NCBI GenBank assembly: GCA_945833925.1
Contig: CAMAFX010000010.1
Coordinates: 1 to 54,068, forward strand
Direction of reading: 5' to 3'
Origin: an uncultured Prevotellaceae bacterium
GTDB lineage: Bacteria; Bacteroidota; Bacteroidia; Bacteroidales; Bacteroidaceae
DNA length: 54,068 nucleotides
Position numbers and translations under genes: made by a program. Each line of letters starts with the position of its first letter. Position 1 is the first letter of the stretch. The notes beneath the pieces are model-generated. The model had not been told where the DNA came from. It did no database searches and worked only from the letters and a program-made list of their open reading frames with translations. Below, piece after piece: positions 1 through 10,484 of the stretch.

Positions 1-254
1 TGGCAAATCACAAATCATCACTCAAGAGAATCCGTCAGGAGGAGAAGAGAAGACTTCACAACCGCTACTACGCTAAGACAATGCGTAACGCAGTTCGCAA
101 GCTTCGTGCTACAACAAACAAGGAAGAGGCTATCGCAATGTACCCAAGCGTGCAGAAGGCTTTGGACAAGTTGGCTAAGGTTAACATCATCCACAAGAAC
201 AAGGCTGCAAACCTCAAGTCTAAGTTGTGCAAGTACATCCAGAAGCTCGGTTAA
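1..254 (+). CDS. rpsT: 30S ribosomal protein S20 (first base of start codon outside window)
   Basis: Small basic ribosomal protein that binds 16S rRNA early in 30S assembly. The frame reads (A)TG GCA AAT CAC AAA, so the A of the start codon lies one base before the window and the gene is otherwise complete. It encodes 84 residues, the usual S20 length, beginning [18 protein letters not shown] and rich in Lys/Arg/Ala throughout, ending at TAA 252-254. A strong hairpin terminator follows, so it is probably transcribed apart from gyrB. The rpsT-gyrB neighbourhood is common in Bacteroidales. Codons are biased towards those of highly expressed genes (cgt, gct, aag). Confidence 0.95.
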   Translation, partial: ANHKSSLKRIRQEEKRRLHNRYYAKTMRNAVRKLRATTNKEEAIAMYPSVQKALDKLAKVNIIHKNKAANLKSKLCKYIQKLG

Positions 255-280
255 TAGAAGTTTTTCCGAAAGAAATAACG

Positions 281-320
281 AAACCTGCAAGACAATCGTC
301 TTGCAGGTTTTCTTTTTTTT
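281..320 (+). terminator. Rho-independent terminator of rpsT
   Basis: A 12-bp perfect inverted repeat (AAACCTGCAAGA at 281-292 and TCTTGCAGGTTT at 299-310) with a 6-base loop runs straight into a T-rich tract to 320. It lies 26 bases after the rpsT stop and separates rpsT from gyrB. Confidence 0.9.
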
Positions 321-365
321 ACCAAATTAGTGCCGATTTTATTTTATAAAATCGTCTTTTTTTTG

Positions 366-373
366 TAACTTTG
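366..373 (+). promoter_or_regulatory. Putative -7 box for gyrB
   Basis: TAACTTTG matches the Bacteroidota TAnnTTTG -7 element, 33 bases before the gyrB ATG. No convincing -33 TTG was seen at the right distance in the T-rich upstream sequence. Confidence 0.55.
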
Positions 374-382
374 CACACATAA

Positions 383-2392
<2,010 letters not shown>

Positions 2393-2418
2393 CCGTCCCT
2401 ACGGCATAGACAGATAAA

Positions 2419-2455
2419 GAAAGGAAGCAATCCGATTTGGTTTGCTTCCTTTTTC
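2419..2455 (+). terminator. Rho-independent terminator of gyrB
   Basis: AAGGAAGCAA (2421-2430) pairs with TTGCTTCCTT (2442-2451) around an 11-base loop and is followed by TTTT. It begins about 28 bases after the gyrB stop. Confidence 0.85.
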
Positions 2456-2536
2456 ATTATGCGTCATTGAGTTCTTGTCCGTTCGGCGTGCAGGCATCAA
2501 TCCGTTCACGCTGCGTCATTCATTGTCAGTTCGAGT

Positions 2537-2620
2537 GAAAAAAATTTTTTTTCGCTACGGAAAAAAATTTTTTCTGCACCAGAAAAAAAATTTTCTCGTG
2601 CCGAGAAAAAAAATTCTCTT
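2537..2620. repeat. Four A-tract/T-tract palindromes at a 23-base period
   Basis: Four near-palindromes of the form (G)A7-8 T2-8 C have centres at about 2544.5, 2567.5, 2590.5 and 2613.5, an exact 23-base spacing. The A run stays 7-8 long while the T run shrinks from 8 to 6, 4 and 2, and the flanking bases stay complementary (GAAA..TTTC, AGAAA..TTTCT, GAGAA..TTCTC). Spacer sequences differ. The array lies between the convergent ends of gyrB and the deaminase gene, about 70 bases beyond the deaminase stop. It may serve as a bidirectional terminator, a bent-DNA element or a protein-binding array; the function is unknown. Confidence 0.75.
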
Positions 2621-2686
2621 ACCGATGCGGAGATACCCGTCGTGCCGTTACAGCCATGTCCCTTGACTGTATGAAAACAAAGATTC

Positions 2687-3154
2687 TCAATAGGCAATCT
2701 TGTCGTCCTTCTCCTCCCAAGCACGGAAGGCGCGCAGTGCCTCTGCACGCATCAGTGGATGCAATGGGATGAGACGCTCGCTGTATGGTTTCTCGAGTTC
2801 CCTATAAATAAAATCGTCACCAAAGCCAATCTTGTCAGCATCAACCTTGGTGTTGCCGTAGTAAATCTCCTTCACACCAGCCCAATAGAGAGCAGAAAGA
2901 CACATTGGGCAAGGTTCGCAGGAAGTGTAGCACACACAATCCTTCAGCTGAAAGGTCTGCAACTTGCGGCACGCCTCACGTATGGCACTGACTTCGGCGT
3001 GCGCCGTAGGGTCGTTGTTGGCAGTCACTCGATTCACCCCTTTGGCTATCACCATGCCATCCCTTACGATGACAGCGCCGAAAGGTCCACCACCATTTGC
3101 AACATTCTCGACACTGAGGTCGATAGCCATCTGCATAAAATCATTGTGTCCCAT
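2687..3154 (-). CDS. Guanine deaminase-like nucleoside deaminase (cytidine deaminase fold)
   Basis: Zinc-dependent purine/nucleoside deaminase of the CMP/dCMP deaminase fold, closest in my reading to bacterial GuaD (guanine to xanthine plus ammonia). The motifs are GGPFGAVIV, NDPTAHAEVSAIR (zinc His and catalytic Glu) and SCEPCPMCLSALYWA (two zinc Cys). The FIYRELEKP and RAFRAWEEKDDKIAY ends also fit GuaD, whose proteins are about 155 residues. ATG at 3154 (MGHNDFMQMAID) gives 155 residues; ATG 3160 (MLMG) is an alternative. The open frame extends to 3271, but that stretch does not look like the family and is probably the roughly 150-base leader after the promoter at 3310-3340. Substrate is inferred from family likeness only. 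Confidence 0.85.
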   Translation of the reverse strand: MGHNDFMQMAIDLSVENVANGGGPFGAVIVRDGMVIAKGVNRVTANNDPTAHAEVSAIREACRKLQTFQLKDCVCYTSCEPCPMCLSALYWAGVKEIYYGNTKVDADKIGFGDDFIYRELEKPYSERLIPLHPLMRAEALRAFRAWEEKDDKIAY

Positions 3155-3309
3155 AAGCATTAGATTTAAGTTTTTAAAAAGATGTTCGACGATTTGCCAC
3201 TTGTCATAGTGCGAAACAGCGCAGGGCAGATGACGAAAACGAAGAGTTAACAGGCAGGTTATCGCAAGCAAGGAAATGCTTTATCGTAAACTTGCCATCA
3301 TTACCATAG

Positions 3310-3340
3310 CAAAGATATAGGTTTTAGTTGTATTATCAAA
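3310..3340 (-). promoter_or_regulatory. Promoter of the guanine-deaminase-like gene
   Basis: On the minus strand TTTG (3340-3337), 19 bases, then TATCTTTG (3317-3310), a full match to the Bacteroidota -33/-7 pattern. Transcription would start near 3305, leaving a leader of about 150 bases. It overlaps the divergent promoter at 3328-3358. Confidence 0.7.
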
Positions 3341-3358
3341 AACTTTTAAGTAATTTTG
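3328..3358 (+). promoter_or_regulatory. Promoter of the serine hydrolase gene
   Basis: TTG at 3328-3330, 20 bases, then TAATTTTG at 3351-3358. The predicted start of transcription is about 18 bases before ATG 3380, which supports that start codon. Confidence 0.65.
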
Positions 3359-3379
3359 TAAGTCAAAATTCATAATAAA

Positions 3380-4891
3380 ATGATACGCAAATTTCTGATA
3401 CTCCTTGTTGGTTCGCTGCTTACAGCCACCAACACATTCTCACAGTTAACCTACCTGACACGCACTACTCCCGAGAACGAGGGCCTGCACTCGAAGGACG
3501 TATTGAACTTCGTAGACAACATCATGAAGCAGAAAGACACCGACATACACGGTGTAATGGTGCTCCGCAACGGCAAGGTGGTGGCAGAAAAATACAACGA
3601 ACCCTTTGCCCAGGAGTACAGTCACACGCTCTACTCCTGCTCGAAGACCTTTACCGGCGTTGCTGTCGGGCTGGCAGTAGAGGACAGTCTGCTGACCATC
3701 AACGACAGCATCGTCAAGTTCTTCCCCGAACTGCCTCTCGACTCGCTGAGCGACACGCTGCAGGTTGTGACGGTGAGAGACCTGCTGACCATGCAGCTCG
3801 GCATACCTGTCGACACCAAGATGAGAACCATCGAAAACGAGTGGGCGAAGGCATACCTGTCAAAGTCGTTCGTGGCTCTGCCTGGCACACTCTACGCCTA
3901 CGACAGCATAGACAGCTACCTCCTGTCGGCAATTGTCCAGAGAGTGACGGGCAAGACCATCTTCGAATACCTGAAGGAAAGAATCTTCACGCCGATGGGC
4001 ATAACGCAAGTGGCGTGGGAGGAGTCGCCCGAAGGCGTGTCATGCGGTGGCTGGGGACTGTACATGCAACTGGAATCGATGGCAAAGTTCGGTCAGCTGA
4101 TACTGCAGAAGGGAGTGTGGAACGGCCAGCAACTGGTGTCGAGCGAGTGGATAGACGAGATGTGCAAGCACCAGTCCACCAACACCAACGGACAGATGTA
4201 CGGCTATCACATCTGGGTAATGAATTATCCTGGCGTGGTAAAGTGCGACGGAGCATACGGCCAGTATATTTACATAATTCCTGACAAGAATATGGTTGTC
4301 GCCATAACACAATGCATGAGAGGCAACGGCAATCTGGAGAACAGCGAGATGTGGAACCTGAGCAGAAGCGCCACCAACCAGAAGTTGCCGCCCAGCAACG
4401 AATACAACACCCTCTTGGCAGCACGCTACCGACTGGCACCCACCAAGGGCAAAGCATTCAGCAACAAGCACCTGATGCCCGTAAAGCTTGACCTTGGCAC
4501 GAACAAGCTCGGCTGGAAGAGTGTCGAGTTTGAGTTCGGAAAGCAGAACCTGACCACCGAACCCACACTGAAACTGAAAGTTAGAACAGAGAACAGCAAG
4601 AAGTTCAACCTCGTATGCACATACCAGAAATGGCACACAAACGAGATAAAGGGCTACCCGCTCAACCTCCGTCCGTTCCTCAACAACTTCAGCAACATCA
4701 AGGGTCCGTTCTATGCGGCATCAAGTTACGGATGGACTACCGACGACGACCTCTACGTCAGAATCCACTACGTAAATTGGCTCAGTTCGTGCCGCCTTCA
4801 TTTCCGTTTCAGGGACGGCGTCGTGCAAGCAGAAATACTTACAAGCGAGACAACAAAGTCTGTCGGCATAATAACATCCGTAAAGCGATAG
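3380..4891 (+). CDS. Secreted serine hydrolase, beta-lactamase class C fold
   Basis: Exported enzyme of the serine beta-lactamase-like family (PF00144: class C beta-lactamases, D-alanyl-D-alanine carboxypeptidases, esterases). Residues 1-21 are a signal peptide (MIRKFLILLVGS...NTFS). The SxxK motif is SCSK at about 86-89 with the nucleophilic Ser. The second motif, usually YxN, reads Y174-D-S, and PGTLYAYDS lies in the expected context before LLSAIVQRVTGKTIFEYL. The tail beyond about residue 370 is a separate beta-rich domain I do not recognise. The YDS variant makes peptidase/esterase roles as likely as beta-lactamase. It has its own promoter and no obvious operon partner; the next gene starts 167 bases downstream with its own promoter. 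Confidence 0.85.
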   Translation: MIRKFLILLVGSLLTATNTFSQLTYLTRTTPENEGLHSKDVLNFVDNIMKQKDTDIHGVMVLRNGKVVAEKYNEPFAQEYSHTLYSCSKTFTGVAVGLAVEDSLLTINDSIVKFFPELPLDSLSDTLQVVTVRDLLTMQLGIPVDTKMRTIENEWAKAYLSKSFVALPGTLYAYDSIDSYLLSAIVQRVTGKTIFEYLKERIFTPMGITQVAWEESPEGVSCGGWGLYMQLESMAKFGQLILQKGVWNGQQLVSSEWIDEMCKHQSTNTNGQMYGYHIWVMNYPGVVKCDGAYGQYIYIIPDKNMVVAITQCMRGNGNLENSEMWNLSRSATNQKLPPSNEYNTLLAARYRLAPTKGKAFSNKHLMPVKLDLGTNKLGWKSVEFEFGKQNLTTEPTLKLKVRTENSKKFNLVCTYQKWHTNEIKGYPLNLRPFLNNFSNIKGPFYAASSYGWTTDDDLYVRIHYVNWLSSCRLHFRFRDGVVQAEILTSETTKSVGIITSVKR

Positions 4892-4972
4892 GACAAGCGT
4901 CCGCCATACAAGCGGAAACCAGCCTGCCAGCAATGCCACATTCATAAAAAGAGCAAAAAACACGCTCTGCGC

Positions 4973-5002
4973 TTTGTAATAAAAGACTTTTTTGTATCTT
5001 TG
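4973..5002 (+). promoter_or_regulatory. Promoter of the BNR/LamG protein gene
   Basis: TTTG (4973-4976), 18 bases, TATCTTTG (4995-5002), a clear Bacteroidota promoter 56 bases before ATG 5059. Confidence 0.75.
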
Positions 5003-5058
5003 CAAAAACAAAGACCATAATATATAATGTAAAAATCACAAAAACACACATAATTATC

Positions 5059-8000
5059 ATGAAAAAGGGATTTGTACTCCTCACATTCTTGTGTAGCCTG
5101 CTGACAGGAATCTGCAATGCCTATGCAGAGAGTTTTAACGGTTACACAGTTGCAAACGAAGGAGCCTGGTGCTGGTTTGCCGACCCACGTGCCACACACT
5201 ATGAGAATGCAAGCGGCAGCATCAACATGTCGTACATCGGATACATCGACGTACACGGCAACATCAAAGCCACACAGTACAACTGGCTGACAGGCGAGAA
5301 AAGCGACGTCCTGGTACGCAGCTACTTCCAGCCCGACGACCACAACAATCCCACCTTCCTGGTTCTGCCCGACGAGCGAGTACTCATCATCTACTCGCGC
5401 CACACCGACGAGGCAGCCTTCTACTACAGAGTCAGCACAAAGCCCGGCGACATAACATGCCTCGGCGAGGAGAAGCGTCTGGCAACAGCCAACAACACCA
5501 CCTACCCTTCGCCGTTCATCATGAGCGACGACCCCGAGCACTGGTACCTCTGCTGGCGAGGCATCAGTTGGCATCCAACCATTGCACGCCTCACCCTGCC
5601 CGACGAGAAGGGCGACTGCAAGTTCGACTGGGGACCTTTCCAGATGGTACAGAGCACCGGTGCGCGTCCATACGCCAAGTACTACAGCAACGGCAAGGAC
5701 AGACTGTACGTCACCTACACAACCGGCCATCCCGACAACGAGAGTCCCAACTGGATATACTTCAACGTCATCAACATCAACAAGGGTGGCGAGCCCACTC
5801 TTGAGGACATCAAGGGCAACAAGCTGAGCACCATCAAGAACGGTGCCTTCAAGGTATACAAGACCGATTCGTACAAGAGCAGTTACCCATATACCGTGGT
5901 CGACGCCCCAAGCAACGGCATACGCGACTGGGTGTGGCAGATAGCACTCGACAAGAACGAGCGTCCACGCATAGCAATGGTCAAGATAAACAGTGCCAAG
6001 AGTCAGCACGAGTACTACTATGCACGCTGGACCGGTTCGTCGTGGGCCCTGACCGACATCTGCGACGGTGGAGCCAAGTTCCACCCATCCAACACAGAAT
6101 ACTGCTACAGCGGCGGCGAGGCACTCGACCAGCAGAATCCTAACATAATGTATGTCAGCAAGCCAACAGCCGGCGCTCACGGCAACGTGTTCGAGATTTG
6201 GAAGTACACACTGAGCGACAACGGCACAGTGAAGAGCAGCGAGCAGATCACCAAGGACAGCAAGATGAACAACGTGCGTCCATTCGTGCTGCCCAACAGC
6301 GACGGCACCAAGTTGCGCCTCAGCTGGATGAACGGCGAATACTTCTACTGGATCGTATGCGGCAAATATCCAAAGGGTTACCCTACCAGCATACAGTGCG
6401 ACTACGAGTGGACGCCATCCGACATCAAGAACAATGCCGAGCCTGCAAAGAACGCCTTCACCTACAGCACGACGCTGAAGATGGACGCCAGCAAATACTA
6501 CGGCGAATTGCTGACACTGGACAACGGCATCAAGTACACTCTGGATGCCACCACACACCGTCCATACATCACCATTGTCGGAAAGCGCTACGACAGCCAG
6601 AACCAACTCTACACCAGCGACGCATGGCAGACCTGCCCTGCAACAACCGACGGCAAGAGTTACTACTCAATCCTTGACACATGGAACCTCTCCATAGCAT
6701 ACAACGGCAGCACCTTGTACATCTACCGCAACGGACTTATCGACCAGGTCATCGAGGACATCACCATCGAGGCGCCAAAGAATGAAGGCGTGCTGACCGA
6801 GTGCCTGCCACAACACGAGATACAGCAGAACATAGAGAAGGAGGTTCTCAACTCGCTCTTCCTGCCCAGGAAGACCTCGACCGACGTCGTCCTGCCCACC
6901 AAGGTGAGCGGCGAGAACATAGAGTGGACCAGCAGCAATGCCGACATCATCGACGCACAGGGCACATTCAGCGCACCCACAAGCGAGAAGACCGTCGTCC
7001 TGACAGCCACCATCGGCAGTGTGTCGCGCCAATTCACCGTCACCGCCATGCCACGCAACTTAAAGGACAACCTTCTGGCAAACTTCACTTTCGACAAGGA
7101 GGAAGAGGGCATCACACTGATGGGCAGCGCCAAACTGAACAAGGGAAAACTCGACCTCTCTGCCAACACAGCCAACGGCTTCAGCACCAACGGTTACGCA
7201 GTAGTAGATCCTGAGGTGATGGACAGTCTTAGAAGCTACACCATCCTCTTCGAGGCAACACCCAAGAGCGTGAGCAACGCCCCACGTTTCTACGACTTCG
7301 GTTTCAGCAGCGGCAACAGCATCTTCTGCCGCGTCAACACCTTCTGCGCAGGCATCAAGTACGCAGGCGGTTCTACGACAATGACCAACAGTTCGGCAAC
7401 CATCAACACAGGCAAGACCTACAAGATAGCCGTCACCTTCAATGCACGCACCAAGACCACCAGCATCTACGTCAACGGCGAGCTGACCGGCAGCGGCATC
7501 GAGAACCAGAACGAGGCATACATGATAAGCATGTCGGGCAAGTGTACGCGCAATTACATAGGCAGAACCCAGTGGTGGGACAGCAACGTGGCTTCGAGCA
7601 ACGTCGACTATGTTGGCACTATAGACAACTTCAGCATCTACAACACCACACTCACACGCAAGGAGGTGTGCGACGCTCAGGGCCTCCCTTTTGAGACAAG
7701 CGAGTACAAGACAACATTCGACAACGGCGACTTTGAAGATACGTACTCGGTCTTCAGCAACCCAACATCCGACCGTGCCATCTACCAGCCCAAAGGATGG
7801 ACCGTTGACTACGGCACAAGAGACAACAACGACCTGACAGCACTGAAGGACGGCGACTTCTACTACTCCAACTTCTTTGCCGGAAAGACACAGAACGAGA
7901 ACGGAGGGAGCCAGACACTGTGGGTTCGCCAACGCTGGGGCACAAGCGTGCTCGACTATTACCAGAACGTGTTGCTGCCCGAGGGTAACTACACACTCAG

Positions 8001-8346
8001 TGCCGACGTATACGCCACAAGCACGACGTCGTCGAACAAGGCTTACGTCTACATCAACGACAACAAGCAGACACCTGCCAGACCCAACACCTGGCAGACC
8101 ATAACCATCGAGTTTGCATCCAACGGCGAGGAACCCACCAAGATAGGACTTGAAGCAAGCCACATCTCGGACGAGTTCATCTGCGGCTTCGACAACTTCA
8201 TCCTGAAGAAGGACGAGGCTGACGCCATAACAGCAGGCAAGATACACAACGCCACCGACGGAACCATCTACGACCTGACAGGAAGGAAGGCAGGCAAGAC
8301 CGCCCACGGCATACTCATACAGAACGGAAAGAAGATTATAAGATGA
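5059..8346 (+). CDS. Large secreted BNR-4/LamG multidomain protein, probably polysaccharide-active
   Basis: A 1095-residue exported protein. Residues 1-23 are a signal peptide ending near AYA. Residues ~25-440 look like a BNR_4-type beta-propeller, opening with the family-typical NEGAWCWFADPRATHYE. Some proteins with this fold are polysaccharide lyases (PL24/PL25 ulvan lyases), so glycan binding or cleavage is plausible. About 590-670 resembles a decayed bacterial Ig-like domain (PTKVSGENIEWTSSNADII). About 675-870 is a LamG/concanavalin-like domain. About 880-1060 is another beta-sandwich, carbohydrate-binding-like. The last 25 residues (IYDLTGRKA...GILIQNGKKIIR) resemble the short C-terminal tails of Prevotella exported proteins and may be a T9SS sorting signal. 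Its last 4 bases overlap topB. Substrate is unknown; no SusCD pair is nearby. Confidence 0.75.
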   Translation: MKKGFVLLTFLCSLLTGICNAYAESFNGYTVANEGAWCWFADPRATHYENASGSINMSYIGYIDVHGNIKATQYNWLTGEKSDVLVRSYFQPDDHNNPTFLVLPDERVLIIYSRHTDEAAFYYRVSTKPGDITCLGEEKRLATANNTTYPSPFIMSDDPEHWYLCWRGISWHPTIARLTLPDEKGDCKFDWGPFQMVQSTGARPYAKYYSNGKDRLYVTYTTGHPDNESPNWIYFNVININKGGEPTLEDIKGNKLSTIKNGAFKVYKTDSYKSSYPYTVVDAPSNGIRDWVWQIALDKNERPRIAMVKINSAKSQHEYYYARWTGSSWALTDICDGGAKFHPSNTEYCYSGGEALDQQNPNIMYVSKPTAGAHGNVFEIWKYTLSDNGTVKSSEQITKDSKMNNVRPFVLPNSDGTKLRLSWMNGEYFYWIVCGKYPKGYPTSIQCDYEWTPSDIKNNAEPAKNAFTYSTTLKMDASKYYGELLTLDNGIKYTLDATTHRPYITIVGKRYDSQNQLYTSDAWQTCPATTDGKSYYSILDTWNLSIAYNGSTLYIYRNGLIDQVIEDITIEAPKNEGVLTECLPQHEIQQNIEKEVLNSLFLPRKTSTDVVLPTKVSGENIEWTSSNADIIDAQGTFSAPTSEKTVVLTATIGSVSRQFTVTAMPRNLKDNLLANFTFDKEEEGITLMGSAKLNKGKLDLSANTANGFSTNGYAVVDPEVMDSLRSYTILFEATPKSVSNAPRFYDFGFSSGNSIFCRVNTFCAGIKYAGGSTTMTNSSATINTGKTYKIAVTFNARTKTTSIYVNGELTGSGIENQNEAYMISMSGKCTRNYIGRTQWWDSNVASSNVDYVGTIDNFSIYNTTLTRKEVCDAQGLPFETSEYKTTFDNGDFEDTYSVFSNPTSDRAIYQPKGWTVDYGTRDNNDLTALKDGDFYYSNFFAGKTQNENGGSQTLWVRQRWGTSVLDYYQNVLLPEGNYTLSADVYATSTTSSNKAYVYINDNKQTPARPNTWQTITIEFASNGEEPTKIGLEASHISDEFICGFDNFILKKDEADAITAGKIHNATDGTIYDLTGRKAGKTAHGILIQNGKKIIR

Positions 8347-10388
8347 TAGTTTGTATAGCAGAGAAACCATCTGTCGCCAAAGACATCGCACATGTGCTGG
8401 GAGCCAACTCCCAGCACGATGGCTATATGGAGGGTAACGGATACCAGGTTACCTGGACATTTGGCCACCTCTGCGAACTGAAGGAACCTCACGAATACAA
8501 CCCGCTCTGGAAGACGTGGAGCCTGAGACAGTTGCCCATGATTCCACCACGCTTCGGCATCAAGCTGAAGGCAGACAAGGGCATCGAGAAGCAGTTCGGC
8601 ACCATACAGCGACTGATGCAGGCTGCCGAGGGTATCATCAACTGCGGTGATGCCGGTCAGGAGGGTGAACTCATACAACGGTGGGTAATGCAGAAGGCAG
8701 GTGCCAAGTGTCCCGTCAAGCGCCTCTGGATTTCCTCGCTTACCGAGGAGGCCATACGCGAGGGCTTCCAGAACCTCAAGGACCAGAGCGAGTACCAGAG
8801 CCTGTACGAGGCTGGTCTGGCGCGAGCCATCGGCGACTGGACTCTCGGCATGAACGCCACCCGACTCTACACCCTCAAGTACCGCCAGCGAGGCGTACAG
8901 AACCAGGTGCTCAGCATAGGTCGCGTGCAGACCCCTACCCTGGCGCTCATAGTGCGCAGACAGCATGAGATAGAGAACTTCGTGCCAAGGCAGTCGTGGA
9001 TTCTCTCCACACTCTACCGCGACACCAAGTTCACCGCCATCGGACGCGACGAGGACGCCGAAGCAGAAGAGGCCGCACAGATTGCCGAAGCGGCAAAGCA
9101 GGGCAAGACGATGAAGTCGAAGGGCCCTATCTTCAAGCAGATAGAATACGCCACCGAACAAGAGGGCAAGGACATTCTGGAAGGCATCAAGAACAACAAC
9201 CTTACCGTCACATCGGTCAGCAAGAGGAAAGGCAGCGAGTCCGCTCCGCGCCTGTACGACCTTACCAGTCTGCAGGTAGACTGCAACAGGAAATTCGGCT
9301 TCTCTGCCGACACCACGCTGCAGCTCATACAGAGCCTCTACGAGAAGAAGTTTGCTACCTACCCTCGTGTCGACACCACCTTCCTGCCCGACGACGTATA
9401 CCCCAAGTGTCCGCAGATAATGAACGGACTCTTCCTCACCAAGTTTGCCAACCAGCAGATATACGCCGAACTGGTGCGCCCACTCGGCGGCAAACCGCTG
9501 AAGAAGTCGAAGAAGGTGTTCGACAACAGCAAGGTGACCGACCACCATGCCATCATACCCACCGGCGTGCCGCCACAGGGACTGACCGACATGGAGCAAA
9601 AGGTGTTCGACCTCATTGCAAGGAGTTTCATAGCAGCATTCTACGACGACTGCACCTTCGAGACGACAACCGTCATCGGCGAGGTGCCGGTGAGCAGACC
9701 ACAGACCACCGTCACTGGCGAAGGCGAAGCACCTTCTGCCACCGCCGCACAGAGCACTCAGGAGGTAATAACCTTCAGAGCCACAGGCAAGCACATCATC
9801 GACGATGGCTGGAAGGTGGTCTTCAAGAGAAGCAGTGCGGCAGAGACTGCCAACGGTGACGCTTCCGACAATGCGGCGGAAAAGCAACTGCCCGCGTTCA
9901 CCAAGGGAGAGAGCGGTCCGCACATACCCTCGCTTACCGAGAAGTGGACAACACCACCCAAGCCATACACCGAGGCGACACTGCTCCGAGCCATGGAGAC
10001 TGCCGGCAAACTGGTTGACAACGAGGAATTGAGAGACGCCCTGAAGGAGAACGGAATAGGCAGACCGTCTACCAGAGCTGCCATAATAGAAACCCTCTTC
10101 CGCCGACATTATATAAGAAAGGAGAAGACATCGCTCTGGGCAACGCCGACCGGCGTGCAGCTCATCGGACTGATTCACGAGGAACTGCTGAAGAGTGCCG
10201 AACTGACAGGCATATGGGAGAAGAAACTGCGCCAGATAGAGCATCACCAGTACGAGACCAGACAGTTCATAGACGAACTGAAGCAGATGGTGGGTGACAT
10301 GGTGAAGCAGGTGCTGAGCGACAACAGCAGCAGATACGTTGAAGCGACTGGCGACGAGCCCAAAAAGAAGGGCAAAGGCAATAAATAA
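8343..10388 (+). CDS. topB: DNA topoisomerase III
   Basis: Type IA topoisomerase that decatenates and relaxes DNA through a tyrosyl-DNA intermediate. The 681 residues show the Toprim start MIVCIAEKPSVAKDIA and acidic motif CGDAGQEGELI (usually DxxREGE; Arg is Gln here). SIGRVQTPTLALIV and the active-site segment FATYPRVDTTFLP, carrying the catalytic Tyr, follow. The late motif ENGIGRPSTRAAIIETL is also present. A Thr/Ser/Ala-rich insertion (about 455-475) interrupts the C-terminal half. The ATG sits inside the stop of the upstream gene (ATGA at 8343-8346), so the two are probably translationally coupled, though no functional link is known. The Lys-rich end (PKKKGKGNK) is typical of DNA-binding tails. 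Confidence 0.92.
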   Translation: MIVCIAEKPSVAKDIAHVLGANSQHDGYMEGNGYQVTWTFGHLCELKEPHEYNPLWKTWSLRQLPMIPPRFGIKLKADKGIEKQFGTIQRLMQAAEGIINCGDAGQEGELIQRWVMQKAGAKCPVKRLWISSLTEEAIREGFQNLKDQSEYQSLYEAGLARAIGDWTLGMNATRLYTLKYRQRGVQNQVLSIGRVQTPTLALIVRRQHEIENFVPRQSWILSTLYRDTKFTAIGRDEDAEAEEAAQIAEAAKQGKTMKSKGPIFKQIEYATEQEGKDILEGIKNNNLTVTSVSKRKGSESAPRLYDLTSLQVDCNRKFGFSADTTLQLIQSLYEKKFATYPRVDTTFLPDDVYPKCPQIMNGLFLTKFANQQIYAELVRPLGGKPLKKSKKVFDNSKVTDHHAIIPTGVPPQGLTDMEQKVFDLIARSFIAAFYDDCTFETTTVIGEVPVSRPQTTVTGEGEAPSATAAQSTQEVITFRATGKHIIDDGWKVVFKRSSAAETANGDASDNAAEKQLPAFTKGESGPHIPSLTEKWTTPPKPYTEATLLRAMETAGKLVDNEELRDALKENGIGRPSTRAAIIETLFRRHYIRKEKTSLWATPTGVQLIGLIHEELLKSAELTGIWEKKLRQIEHHQYETRQFIDELKQMVGDMVKQVLSDNSSRYVEATGDEPKKKGKGNK

Positions 10389-10484
10389 CGTGTTCTCTCG
10401 TTTATATATGAACTGATACGACGCCCCGAAGCCCTGTATGCTAACTGTCGTGACGCCGGCTCGGCAAACATAAACAGAAGAAGA

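Noticed and set aside
3155..3271. N-terminal extension of the guanine-deaminase-like protein to 194 residues
   Set aside because: The added residues do not resemble the family, and the shorter form matches the usual length of about 155.
3161..3305. Purine riboswitch in the leader of the deaminase gene
   Set aside because: I could not find the conserved three-stem core; the leader is only long, not recognisably structured.
4942..6606. A 554-codon minus-strand frame (and a 443-codon one at 7060-8391)
   Set aside because: Both lie antisense to the BNR/LamG gene, which has a promoter, signal peptide and recognisable domains.
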